DNA of 64,000 nucleotides from Sambucus nigra (Eukaryota; Streptophyta; Magnoliopsida; Dipsacales; Adoxaceae), in assembly GCA_949130495.1 (NCBI GenBank), contig OX422207.1:368735868-368799867 (forward strand), written 5' to 3'. This document shows, piece after piece, positions 25,747 to 36,823 of this stretch (the stretch's first letter is position 1; every line of letters starts with the position of its first letter). The notes under the pieces are model-generated. The model ran no database searches and had not been told where the DNA came from. It worked only from the letters and a program-made list of their open reading frames with translations. Position numbers and translations under genes: made by a program.

Positions 25747-26973
25747 TTATGGTTGTCCATAGTTGAAACTAGAATGATTCCTCCAAGATTGATTGTATGC
25801 ATTCCCTTGTGGTGCATTAAAGTTTCCGCAAAACCCTCCTATCACCTCAACTTGTTTAGTGTACATTGCCTTGTATGCAGGGATGGTAGGACATCCTTTA
25901 GTAAAATGACTAGTAGCACAAATGGCACACACTTTCTCCTTTCCGGCTTGCACGGGTCCAGCTACTTCTTTTAATCGAAGTTCAAGCATGTCTTTGAAAT
26001 TCTTTTCCAATTGGTCAAATTTACGATCTAACAAAGTGTCCTTGTCCAAGTGATAAATACCGGACGCAACAGGGAAGTTGGACACTTGTCAATTTTTATT
26101 TTGACTATTGGGGTCAGAAATATCCCATGCTTGTGAAGTGTCTGCTACATATTTCAGATGAGCCTTAGCATCGGTCGAGTCTAACTCCCAAAAAGGTCTT
26201 TCGCACATGGTCTGAACAAGTTGTTTAGATGCTAAACTAAGCCCTTGATGGAAAAATGAAATACGATGATGTTTTTCGAATCCATGATGTGGGCAAGCAC
26301 TAACTAACTCCTGAAATCTCTCCCAACACTTGTCGAAAGCTTCATTCTCATTTTGTCGAAAAGCTTGTATTTGAGCTTTGACAGAATTGGTTTTGTGTTG
26401 TGGAAAGAATTTGGAGAGAAACTTGGTTCGCTTATCTATCCAGGATAAAACATAATTCGGTGGTAGTGACCATAGCCAAGTCTTGGCTTTATCCTTTAAG
26501 GAAAAAGGGAAAATCTTTAACCGGATAACATCTTGTGGGCAAGCTTGGTCACAAAACATCTCACATGCTTCTTCGAACTCTCTAACATGGAGATATGGTT
26601 TTTTCGAATCCATCCCGTGAAATATGGGAAGAATTTGAATCATACCATTTCAGAAGTGGAACTGACCGGCATTATACGGAAGTAAAATGCAACCAGGGGT
26701 AATAGTTCGCTCTTGAAATAAAAGATCTTTCATGGGAAGATATGGTATCTCTTCCTCTCCGGCACCAACACCAACACTACCATGCACATACATATTTCTA
26801 CCAAAAGATTCAGAATTCACATTCGGTGTTTGACTCAAGGAGTGACTTATGATTTAATTATTAGGTGATGGTGGTGGAACCCAAAAATGAGGAGAATCAG
26901 TGGTATGAGAATTTTCAGAATTTGCTTCGGCAATAGGATTTTCGCGAACTTGGGTGGCAGATGAATTCTGCAT
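25747..26973 (-). pseudogene. gag: Athila gag with three in-frame stops
   Basis: The capsid-nucleocapsid polyprotein of the element. The ATG at 26971-26973 opens a frame shared by all parts, with stops at 26854-26856 (TAA), 26650-26652 (TGA) and 26089-26091 (TGA), and TAA at 25747-25749. The central part is a Retrotrans_gag domain (FEEACEMFCDQ, then KAKTWLWSLPP, then FFPQHKTN, then RFQELVSACPHHGF). The zinc knuckle reads CAICATSHFTKGC, one residue shorter between Cys2 and His than the usual CX2CX4HX4C. Its start codon lies inside one arm of a long palindrome. Confidence 0.92.
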
Positions 26974-27029
26974 GTAAGCGCATAAGAGATGAGATGAAAA
27001 AAAAAAATATATATATATATATATATAAG

Positions 27030-27060
<31 letters not shown>

Positions 27061-27071
27061 TCATCTCATCT

Positions 27072-27106
<35 letters not shown>

Positions 27107-27131
27107 CATCTCATCTCTTATGCGCTTACAT
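26972..27131. repeat. Long palindrome with AT-repeat loop at the Athila gag start
   Basis: Two perfect 27-bp inverted arms (26972-26998 and 27105-27131, beginning ATGTAAGCGCATAAGAGATG) enclose about 106 bp of AT dinucleotides and a third, partial copy of CATCTCATCTCTTA near 27060-27075. The structure lies in the leader between the primer binding site and gag and includes the gag start codon. Confidence 0.9.
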
Positions 27132-27198
27132 ATATATTTTAGAGAATGGAAATCACATTAGGATTAAAATCACTTTCCTAAATTATACCAATTGACAA

Positions 27199-27216
27199 TC
27201 CCCGACAACGGCGCCA
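27199..27216 (-). other. Athila primer binding site (tRNA-Asp)
   Basis: On the minus strand TGGCGCCGTTGTCGGGGA lies 6 bases inside the 5' LTR. The usual Athila site complementary to the 3' end of plant tRNA-Asp is the same with C in place of the T in GTTGTCG, one mismatch. Confidence 0.9.
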
Positions 27217-27222
27217 AAAACT

Positions 27223-28798
27223 TGACGCGATAGAGAATTTATCTAAAAAAAAAGCGTTCTATCTAGGCTCAAGTGCAAGCTTGTCGCGTTAGTAATAATC
27301 TGACAAGTCGGGATCGTATCCACCGAGATTAAAAATTGGCACTTTTGTAGGAATATTTATTTAACCTTGAAATGATTCCTCTAAAGAAATGAAAAGATGG
27401 TTGATGGTTGTAAATTTCCAATTGGTGATGAAATAGAATGTGCATAAAGAAATTATTATGAATTGTGAAGGAATTAGATTTGAAAATGAGAGAAAATAGG
27501 GTGGAATACAATCCTTCAAACCTTAACGAATTACCGGATAGAATACTAGAATTGTAAATTGGATTTTTTTACTAAATCCAGTCTTTACAGATCCTAAGCA
27601 TTACATATATGAAGGATATAACCCATATCATATGAAATCAAAGGTAAATACAAAGCGGTGAATGGATAATTACACTTGCATAGCGTTCTTAAATATCCCA
27701 AGTACCTAGGGCAAGAGAGATTAAAAGATTGGCTATGTTCGTATAATTCCCATACACGATTCGGTTAATATTTAATTTACCCTCTATTTTTACATGGGTA
27801 ATTCGTCTCGGGATGAGTTCATGTACCCCAACCCTTGAGAATTTATCTAGACATGGTCTTACTAGAAAACAATATCATACATGGAGTTATAGATCTAACA
27901 AACATTGTTAACAATTTGCAAAACAATAAAGTAAAGAATAAATAAGAGAATGGAAATTTTATACTTGTATTCAGCAACAGGAAAAACACATGAACTTGAA
28001 TCCAAAAAACTTCCTCTTTCTCAACCTTACAAACTAGGGTTTTTGAAAACTTCTACCAAAGAAAACTAATAATAATTTCTAAATTCTGGATTTCTCTCTC
28101 TAATTCGACTCCTTTGAATGAGGTAGGGCTTGGCCTTTTATAGCACCAACTAGCACGAATTTGACAGCTAGAATCGTTGGTTGCGCAAGATTCTGCAAGA
28201 TATTCACCTCCTGATCTTCATAATTAATGCCAGGATTTCGCACACCCGGATCGGTCCGGATCCCCTCGGATCGATTCGTTTCTCAAGCAACCAGATCGGT
28301 TATTTTATTAATCTATCAGATCAGTTCGGATCACATCGGACCGGTTCTGCTATCATCGGTTCGGTATCCATCCGGGGTCTACTGGAACGGTGGCATTTCG
28401 GATCGGTCCGATTTTCTTCACTGTTGACTTTTTCTTTCCATCTTTGACTGGCCATAACTTTTGATCTCGAGCTCCGATTTGAGTGTCGTTTCTTCTGATA
28501 CTTTTGTGAAATCAAGATCTTCAACTTTACTTTAGGCGTCGAATCTGAACTCCGGGTTTAAATTTACTCTTTTTCCCTTTGACTTTTCTTTCTTTGTTCT
28601 TTTCCTTTCTTCCGATTTCTTTCACTCTTTTCTTGCACTAAATTCCTGTAAAATCCTTAAAAAATACACGAAACTCGGGGTACTTGTTAGAAATAGTCAA
28701 TGGCAATGATATGAAATAAAAATGATTCAATTACTTTGTTCGAGATATAAAAATCACTAACTTAAGGCGATAAATTCAGAAGAATTTATGCTTGGTCA
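27223..28798 (-). repeat. Athila 5' LTR
   Basis: Copy of 16397-17994. Ends TGACGCGA and CTTGGTCA on the plus strand, directly followed by the target duplication ACTAT (28799-28803). It carries the CCGGATCGG palindrome block at about 28245-28420, with more substitutions than in the other LTR. Confidence 0.95.
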
Positions 28799-28803
28799 AC
28801 TAT

Positions 28804-28963
28804 CCCAAGCTACTTATATCGACACCGTAATTAAAAGGTTTATTGTGAAATATTCCAAGAATGGCCCCTCCATTTCAGGCATGGAATTTATTTATCTAAT
28901 TATATGTATCCTAAGACACCTAATCATATAGAGAGGATAAGGAACATACCTTTGACTATGTAA
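28804..28963 (+). pseudogene. Decayed Copia reverse transcriptase, right part
   Basis: Directly after the Athila target duplication the trace reads SQATYIDTVIKRF, then after a frameshift FRHGIYLSNYMYPKTPN and HIERIRNIP. These are the residues that follow MMLGL in plant Copia reverse transcriptases. The left part ends at 16396 with exactly that motif, so the Athila insertion split this sequence in phase. The trace stops near 28963, and no RNase H was found. Confidence 0.85.
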
Positions 28964-29381
28964 AATTTTGTATTGTATTTTGAATATTAAAGAATGGCTA
29001 AATTTTGTGACAAAAAAGTTGAGTTGTTCAGTCATCCAACGTTTGAAGAAGTCATGCTTATTTTTTTATATGGACTTTTGAAGTTAAAGATCATGTAAGC
29101 CACTCAATAATCGCAAGACTTCCATTGCCACATGCTTTGAAGATTATATCCTTTTGGTCATTTTATGATTTTACATATGGCTACGCACACATGCAAGATA
29201 TTTTTCAAAATGAGTGTTTTAAAATTTGTTGGACAAGTGTTAGTTTTACTCATATTTATTGTCAAGCCCTCTTTGAGATTTGACCTCTTTTTTTGTGGAA
29301 GTTAAAGTCATTTTGTGAATTTCAACCTTTAATTTTTTGAATGATCATTTTTTTACCAGAGCACACAACCTGTTCACAAGG
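28964..29381. other. Stretch between Copia remnant and Sirevirus, nothing recognised
   Basis: AT-rich, without a coding trace that I can support. Confidence 0.5.
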
Positions 29382-29386
29382 TTAAC

Positions 29387-30376
29387 TGTAAGGACATTTT
29401 TGTCCATTATCAATATATATGTCGTACTCCATTACATCGTTGAAGAAAATTCAAGATTCATACATTCATCAACGGATCCGAATATCAAAAGAAGAAGAGG
29501 AATCAAAGTCTGACAGAACCGGACCGGTTCGCCTGGAATAAAAGAACCGATCCGGTCAACCGGACCGGTCCGCCTCAGACCCGGACCGATCCGACTGTTG
29601 AAGGCCAGTATACCCCGGACCGCAAGCGAATCGATGAAGCCTGGAAGCAAACCGATCCGATCATCAACGGACCGATCTGCCTCAGAATAAAAGAACCGAT
29701 CCGGTCAATCGGACCGATCCGCCTCAGACCCGAACCGGTCTACCTGGGATAAACTTTAACAGATCGTGTTCAGATCGTGTTCATATTTTTAAGGCCCGAG
29801 ACTTCTTATTTAATCCCACTATGGGAAGTGGTTTTCTAAGACTTAAACACACGATTTTCAGAGTACAGAAAGCCCTAAATCTTCACCTATTGAGCATCTA
29901 GACTTTAGGTATTTGATTCACACAAATTACCAATCCTTTGTGAATCACTTTGCAACCTAGGAACACACTTTTGTTGTTCAACCCTTGTGAAGAATCCATT
30001 ATCTTCTTCATTGCCACCCTCCTGGAAAGGGAAAATTCCAGCCGACAAACTTGTGGAGAAGCCATTTCTCTTCTCCATTACAGCCCTACTAGAAAGGGAT
30101 AGTTCCAGCCGCCGACTACAGAATCCGACACCTGAGGGTAATTCTTAGTCACTTGTATTTTCATTATAATCCAAAATTGTACAGCCTACAATATTATAAT
30201 GAAAATAAATGGTTTTGCCCCTTTAGGGGATTTTTCCTCACAAGCATGTGTTTGAATGTTCTTGCTTAGGTTATCATCTTATTCAATCACATATTGTTGC
30301 ATGTTTAGGGTTTGTTTGGGTTAAAAGGTGTTTAATATATAATTTGCTCATTTGAACGCAAGCACATACGTTCTGA
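29387..30376 (+). repeat. Sirevirus 5' LTR
   Basis: Starts TGTAAGGACA and ends near ACGTTCTGA; the 3' copy ends ACGTTCTCA, so the final CA seems changed to GA here. Contains a dense block of palindromic words (CCGGACCGGTCCG, GAACCGATCCGG) at about 29515-29755 and an imperfect tandem duplication of ~75 bp (CTTGTGNAGAAGCCATT ... TTCCAGCCG) at about 29985-30115. Confidence 0.92.
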
Positions 30377-30379
30377 AAT

Positions 30380-30392
30380 TGGTATCAAAGCA
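30380..30392 (+). other. Sirevirus primer binding site (initiator tRNA-Met)
   Basis: TGGTATCAAAGCA, three bases after the LTR. It differs from the common TGGTATCAGAGCA at one position. Confidence 0.9.
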
Positions 30393-30489
30393 GGTTACGC
30401 TAATCTATCGCGTATTCCAATTTTCCGCAAAAATTTTCTAAGATATCAATTTTCTAAAAAAATTGATTTTTGAAAAAGTGTGTGTTCAA

Positions 30490-32307
30490 ATGGAGAAGTT
30501 ATATAATAAAATGTTTGTTTTTTACGGGACAAATTATGATTATTGGAAAGCCCGAATGTGGTCGGCTTTAAAATCCATTGATGAACGTGTTTGCATCTTA
30601 GTTGAAAGAGGGTGGACTCCTCCCTCCGTGACTGTTGATAATGTGATCAACTTGAAACCTGACACTTCTTGGACTGATGAAGAATTTAAATGGTCATCTT
30701 TTAATTCTAAGAGTCTAAGTGCTATTTCTGGGTCTGTCACACCTGATGAGTTCAAACGCATAATGACGTACACCACGTCAAAAGAGGCATGGGATGTTTT
30801 ACAACTCACCCATGAAGGAACTAATGCTGTGAAAGAATCTACGTTGCAAAATTTGACAACTCAAATTGAAACCATCACCATGCATGAATCTGAATGCTTT
30901 GATGAATTTTATGCTAGACTTTCTGACATTGTGAATACTAGCTTTAATCTTGGTGAACATATTCCTAATGCTAGAGTTGTTAAAAAGATTCTTCGTTCTT
31001 TACCTAAGCATTTTATCCCTAAAGTCACTGTGCTAAATTCTATGGGTAATTTAAATACGCTAAAATTGGAAGAACTTGTAGGAGATTTGCAAACTTATGA
31101 AATTGGCATGTTCCCTAAAACTGCTAAATCTAAAGATAAGGGAATTGCACTTAAAGACCAAGAGAGAAGGAGTGAGGGGTCGACTAGAAAAAGGGTAGAG
31201 TCATCTAGAAAGAGAGAGACTGACACGTCAGATTCTGAGTGTGATTTTGACCTAGATGATTTGGCTCATTTTGCAAAAAATTTCAAGAGGATTCTCAAAT
31301 TTAAGAAAAATGGCAATTTTAAAGATAAAAAGAAATTTGAGAAAACTAAGTTTGAAAAGAAAAATGAAAAAGACTCCAAAAATCCTCCTAAGAGAGAAAG
31401 TGAGAGATGTTTTGAGTGCGATGGTAGGGGTTATAGAGCATTTGAGTTTGCCAATCGTCTGAAAAGAGAGAAAGGGAAAGCTGTCCTTAATGCTACCCTT
31501 AGTGACGATAGTGAGGTCGAGACGGTGGATTCAGGAGATGAGTCACCGCATGAGTGTAACTTCACTGCATTCATGGCCAGTCAAGTGAGCACTCCTAGTT
31601 CTCTGCACGACGATGAAGATGATGCTTCACAGGGACACCTCGACAGTGAGATCGATGTGAGTGAGGGGGAGGATGACTCAAGTGAGAGCGAGAGTGATAT
31701 TCAACGCGCCTACGCTGAGTTATATTCTGAGTCATTTAAAACTAAAAAATGTAACAAAGCGCTAGTTCTTAAGATCACCGTCTTAGAGGAAGATTTAAGA
31801 AAGGCGATAGAAAGAGAGTCCTCCACCGTCACCGCCCTGAGAGAGAGAGAATCTGCCTGTGTCGAGAAAGAGACACTGTTTAGAGAGAGAGAGAGTGTTT
31901 TCGAGAAAGAGAGAGGAGACTTGACTAAACAAGTGGGTAGTCTTACGAGTCAGCTTCATTCCTCCATGGAGACTCGAAAGAAACTTGAAGCCCTTGTTGC
32001 CCAGCTGACTCATGATCTTGAGAAAGCACGGGAAGTCAAGGTACAAATCGAGGACAGATCTGGGAAGATGGGAAAGATGCTCCTCGGCCCCGCTTTAGGT
32101 TTTGGTGATCGGCAAGGAATTGGATATGATGGTGCCTCCACATCCCAAATTGCACCTGGACCAGTTCCTGAGTTTACTACAACTCCTTATGGTCACCGTA
32201 AAAAACCTCGAAGGAAAGTTCGACCAAGAAAAGCAAACCAAGGTCCGCCTTTGATTGTGCTCTTTTGTACTTATTGCAAAAGAAAAGGCCACATTAGGGA
32301 GTCTTGA
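30490..32307 (+). pseudogene. gag: Sirevirus gag, ends at a nonsense codon in the last zinc knuckle
   Basis: Structural polyprotein, 605 residues from the ATG at 30490 (MEKLYNKM). The first in-frame ATG was chosen over the upstream TTG. Residues about 20-215 form the Copia gag (UBN2-like) domain (NYDYWKARM, then TSKEAWDVLQ, then ILRSLPKHF). A lysine-rich stretch and a degenerate knuckle follow (CFECDGRGYRAFEF, with His and final Cys replaced). Further on come an acidic segment, a long heptad coiled coil (about residues 430-530, KAIERESSTVTALRERES onward) and a GIGYDGAS motif. A second knuckle starts CTYCKRKGHIRES and is cut by TGA where its last Cys is expected. Gag and pol share one frame. 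Confidence 0.93.
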
Positions 32308-33057
32308 TATAGGATGGGTCGGACACGATGTACTATTGCTCCACCACGTCATACTGATGAGTTTTCTAGTCTGAGAGAGCGAGTTGAGTTCTTAGCTGCC
32401 ACGACCCAGAGTTTAATGGAAGAAGTCCGACGGATGTCGTTGCCGTTAGTGAATGCTTCTCACATGCCAGCTAAAACCAACAACAACAAAGGAAAACAAA
32501 AGGTTATCTCGACTTGGGTACCTAAGAAAGATAAAAAGGCTTTTGTTGTTCATATTTCTCTCAAAGCACAAAATACCTCATAGTAGTATTTTGATAGTGG
32601 ATGCTCCAGACACATGACAGGTGATGCCTCATTTTTTACGACTCTTGAGGACTATCAGGATGGCAGAGTCACCTTTGGAGATCGGAGCAAGTCTAGCATT
32701 ATAGGACGTGGTACTGTCGAGTTACCTGGATTTCCTAAGCTAGAAAATGTTTTGTACGTCAAAGGTTTGAAAGCAAACCTTCTCAGCATTAGCCAGCTGT
32801 GCGACACTGACTTTTCAGTAAAGTTTGACCGGGACGCGTGTAAAGTCTATATTCAAGCCGGTAAACTTTTGATTCAAGGGGTGAGGACCGAGGATAATTT
32901 CTACGGGACTGAGCCCACGTCCTCACTTATCTGCAACAGCGCCATGATCACTCCTATGGATCTGTGGCATCAACGTCTAGGTCACGTGAACGTTAGAGAT
33001 CTAAATCGCTTAGATAAAAAGGACCTAGTACGTGGCTTACCATATCTTGGAAAGTAA
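32308..33057 (+). pseudogene. pol: Sirevirus protease and integrase N-terminal region
   Basis: Same frame as gag. A linker leads to YFDSGCSRHMTGDASFF, the Copia aspartic protease with intact DSG, but two adjacent TAG codons (32581-32586) stand just before it; the first replaces the Trp usually found there. LSISQLC and the GAG-pre-integrase motif DLWHQRLGHVNVRDLNRL (integrase zinc-binding histidines) follow. TAA at 33055-33057 separates this from the CGPCQLGK cysteines at 33070. Confidence 0.9.
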
Positions 33058-34050
33058 ACTTCGACCATTTGTGGACCCTGTCAGTTGGGAAAAAAAATTC
33101 GTAGTCCTCATAGGAAGTTGAATTCCATTACCACTTCTCGTGTTGTTGAGTTGATTCACATGGATCTTATTGGTCCCACTCATACTGAGAGTCTAGGTGG
33201 TAAGAGGTACATCCTCGTGATGGTAGATGATTTCTCCAGGTACTCCATTGTAGGTTTTCTGAGAGAGAAATCCGATGCTGTAGAATTTTTAACGACCAAG
33301 TGTCGTGTCCTGCAAAATCAACATGGTGTCACTATTAACAGGATGCGTAGTGACAGTGGCACTGAATTCACAGAAGCAAAGGTAGACCTTTACTGTGATA
33401 GCCTCAGGATCAAACATGAGTTTTATGCTGTGAGGACTCCTCAGCAAAATGGGATTGTTGAGAGAAAGAATAGAACGATCCAAGAGATGGCTAGATCTAT
33501 CCTTTTAGGTCGTAAAGTTTCTAGGAGATTTTGGGCAGAGGCAGTGTCTACTACACGCCACATGGTGAATAGGGTTTATTTGCGTCCACACACACTCCAG
33601 ACTCCTTATGAGTTTTGGACTGGCAAGAAGCCCAACCTGGCATATTTTCGTGTTTTTGGGAGTAAATGCTACATCCTACGGGATAGACAGCAATTAGGAA
33701 AGTTCGATTCCCGGAGCGATGAGGGAATATTTCTAGGATATTCATCGAATAGCAAAGCGTACCAGGTTTTTGACCTGAAGAGCTCTAAGGTTATGGAATC
33801 AATAAACGTCACTGTGCAATATGACGATCCTCCGACGGTTATTGATCCTAACCTTCTGTGTGAGGATGAGAATTGTTCTGACAGGGATTTACTTGTTCCT
33901 CTCTCACACTCTGTGGACCCTACTCCTGCGCTAGGGGACACACCTGCTTGGGTTCGTAAGATTCATGACCCGTCTGCCATTGTTGGCGATCCCACTCTAG
34001 GGGTCAAGACTCGTGCTCAGCTAGAGAACGTTGCCAGCCATCTTTGCTAC
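33058..34050 (+). pseudogene. pol: Sirevirus integrase
   Basis: Core with [15 protein letters not shown] (first Asp), MRSDSGTEF (second Asp) and [12 protein letters not shown] (Glu), so the DDE triad is present. The C-terminal part reads [20 protein letters not shown] and [17 protein letters not shown], the usual Copia integrase tail. The frame is open from 33058 into reverse transcriptase; the only break is the upstream TAA. It would insert the cDNA. Confidence 0.93.
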
Positions 34051-35049
34051 ACGTCCAAAGTCGAGCCCAAGAACCATAAAGAAGCACTCAAGGATGAACA
34101 TTGGATATCTGCTATGCAGGATGAGTTACTTCAGTTTAAAAAGAATAATGGCTGGGAACTTGTCCCCCGACCTAGTGAGACTAACGTGATAGGTACCCGG
34201 TGGATTTTCAAGAACAAAATGGATGAAAATGGTACCATAATCAGAAATAAGGCTAGGTTGGTCGCTCAAGGATACACACAGATAGAGGGTCTAGACTTTG
34301 GGGAGACATTTGCTCCTGTTGCGAGGCTTGAGTCCGTCCGTCTTCTGCTCGCCATCGCATGTCATCTGCGCTTCAAGGTATATCAGATGGATGTCAAGAG
34401 TGCCTTTCTGAATGGCATTCTACAGGAGGAGGTTTATTTGGAACAACCAAAAGGGTTTGAAGACCCTCAGCACCTAGAGCACGTCTACTATCTGAGGAAA
34501 GCCTTGTATGGTTTGAAGCAAGCACCCCGTGCTTGGTATGAGAGGCTTACTTCTTACCTCTTAGCTCATGGCTTCAAGATAGGGGGAGTAGATATGACGT
34601 TGTTCGTCAGGAGAGATGACGGTGCTATTTTGGTTGCCCAGGTCTATGTGGACGACATAGTCTTTGGATCCACATGCTCCCAGCATGCTCACCACTTTAA
34701 GAAGGAGATGAAAAGTGAGTTTGAGATGAGCATGGTTGGTGAGCTTACATTCTTCCTTGGTCTCCAGGTTCGTCAGCTAGAGGATGGGATGTTCATCTCC
34801 CAATCCAAGTATGCTATAGACCTAGTGAAGAAATTTGGTTTAGACTCTGCTAAGCATGCACGTACACCTATGAGTACCACTACCAAGCTTAGTAAGGACA
34901 CTTCAGGCAAGGACGTAGAGAAAACCTTATATCGGAGTATGATAGGTAGTCTTCTCTACTTGACTGCCAGTCGTCCCGACATCACCTTTAGTGTTGAAGT
35001 CTGTGCGCGATATCAGGCGTCCCCTAAAGAGCACACTTACTTGCTCTGA
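34051..35049 (+). pseudogene. pol: Sirevirus reverse transcriptase
   Basis: Open and well conserved. [21 protein letters not shown], then [36 protein letters not shown] (first catalytic Asp), [14 protein letters not shown] and [11 protein letters not shown] (two further aspartates, near 34650) appear in the expected order. The frame ends at TGA 35047-35049, and the family motif around [11 protein letters not shown] continues in another frame from about 35033, so a one- or two-base indel lies at about 35030. Confidence 0.95.
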
Positions 35050-35587
35050 AACGTATTATTAAATACGTAAGTGGGAGTCTTTCATATGGTATTTGGTATT
35101 CCTTTGATACCGATGACCGTTTGTCCGCCTATTCGGATGCCGATTGGGCTGGGGATGTAGATGGTTGTAAGAGCACTTCTGGTGGGTGTTTATATTTTGG
35201 TTCTGCTCTTGTCTCCTGGCTGAGCAAGAAGCAAAATTCAATCTCTTTGTCCACTACGGAGGCTATGTACATAGCCGTCGGAAGTTGTTGCACACAACTC
35301 TTGTGGATGAAGCAAATATTGGAGGATTATGGGATTTCACAAGACACCATGATCATTTCTTGTGATAACACGAGCGCGATACACATATCCCGTAATCCCG
35401 TCCAGCATTCGTGCACAAAATACATCGGACACGTGAGCACTTTATTCGACAGTTAGTTGAGGAAAACACTGTATCCCTGAGTTTTGTTCCCACCGACTGT
35501 CAGTTAGCCGAAATTTTCACGAAACCTTTAGATGCCCATAGATTTGAGAGTCATGGGAAGTCTTTGGGGATTTGCACAGTTGACTGA
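35030..35587 (+). pseudogene. pol: Sirevirus RNase H, two frames
   Basis: [18 protein letters not shown] leads to YSDADWAGDVDGCKSTSGG (catalytic Asp), then LSTTEAMYIAVGS. Copia enzymes usually read TEAEY; here the second Glu, the probable catalytic one, is Met (ATG). [13 protein letters not shown] carries the last Asp. Around 35435 the frame breaks ([12 protein letters not shown] then stop), while the expected tail ([16 protein letters not shown], then [13 protein letters not shown]) follows in the next frame to TGA at 35585-35587. Confidence 0.9.
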
Positions 35588-36783
35588 GGGGTTGGTCTAT
35601 GTCTAGAATAGGATGCTTCTTCATGTTCATATCATATTCTTCCTATTGCTAGTCTGTTTTATATGTACCATTGCTTAGTTGTACAGCTTTTATTTAGTCT
35701 TTTTGCTGTTTATATTGCTTTTGAAAAAAAAATTCAAATAGATTTTCCTTTTAAAAATTTTAAGAAAAGCACAAAAAGATTTTATTTTGATAAAATTTTT
35801 GAAATATCCAAAAAGATTTCTATTTTTTTCTTCTTTTGTGGATGCGCATTTAAGATAGCCAAGTCACAACTTCATTTATCCATGTGACTGTTTGATAGAG
35901 ATTTGAGATGCTACATCATTTCATCCATGTGCTTTACATTGGTTGGAGTCTCTGAGATGTAATTAGTGATATCTTCCTACATGTTTGACTCCTATATCCT
36001 TTATTGCACACATACACGGCTATATTTGATTATTGCACTTATCTATCTCATATTGGCTTGAGTGTTTCCATCTCAATTCTGTCTATACAATGTATAATAT
36101 GCGATAAAACTTGACAAGATTGGAATGCATGTAAAAACCATTTTGGTGAGACTGTGTGTTTTTATATAATGGGGAGGGGCTGCAAAAGGTAATCATCTAT
36201 CCTTTGCGCAAAATCCACCGTTAAAAAGGACCTAAAAATGGAGGAATTTTAATATCCGAGGTCCAAAGAGGTTAAAAGAGCCCAAAAAAATTTAAAGTCA
36301 ATAAAAAGAAATTCATGCCAAATATGGGCCACTTAGGTTTCACCATCAATTCTCCAAAGTTTAAGACATCAGAATGCCTCTATTCACATATTATATCTGA
36401 GGGAGTTTGGTTGGAGAATTTTTAAACGGGTTTGCACTTCCTCGAAAGTCCTGAAAAAGCATAAAATTGTTTTGGACGTTATTGGTGTGAAAATCACTTT
36501 GAGCTTTGATTTGTTGATTTGATTGAGTCAATATCTTATATTGTCATTATTTTACACCAAAGGAAGCATTTGAGTTCATTCGCTAGGAATATCCAATATT
36601 CATCGTGCACATATGTCATGTTTGTATGCATTAATTTTCCTATCGAATTTGATCACACCACTTCATTTACGCTATCATCGTCTTGGTTGCTTTGTGTTCA
36701 TTCATGGTTTGTTTTTATCCGAGTGACACCCCGCACTTGCTTATTTGATTTATTTCTCTCATTTGTCTATTTGGGGAAATCAT

Positions 36784-36797
36784 AAAAAGGGGGAGAA
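36784..36797 (+). other. Extra purine tract 1
   Basis: AAAAAGGGGGAGAA, about 340 bp upstream of the 3' LTR tract. Confidence 0.75.
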
Positions 36798-36812
36798 TGA
36801 ATTATCTTATTA

Positions 36813-36823
36813 TGGGGGAGATT
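36813..36823 (+). other. Extra purine tract 2
   Basis: TGGGGGAGATT, 16 bp after tract 1 and nearly identical to the terminal tract at 37121-37131. Confidence 0.75.

Larger units (their letters stand above)
16397..28798 (-). mobile_element. Athila-lineage Ty3/gypsy retrotransposon, full length, broken
   Basis: A 12.4-kb element in minus orientation with two long LTRs (16397-17994 and 27223-28798), a 5-bp target duplication ACTAT (16392-16396 and 28799-28803), a primer binding site for tRNA-Asp next to the 5' LTR and a purine tract next to the 3' LTR. The order on the minus strand is gag, protease, reverse transcriptase, RNase H, integrase, then a third ORF. This order, the FMDD reverse transcriptase and the GIDFMGPFP integrase motif are typical of the Athila lineage. 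Stops, at least two pol frameshifts and a protease Asp-to-Asn change mean it cannot move on its own. It sits inside an older Copia copy. Confidence 0.95.

Noticed and set aside
26915..27161. Peptides of repeated IYIYIY on both strands
   Set aside because: Translation of the AT repeat in the palindrome loop.
33695..33720. tRNA-like GTTCGATTCCCGG word
   Set aside because: Part of the Sirevirus integrase coding sequence; no cloverleaf around it.
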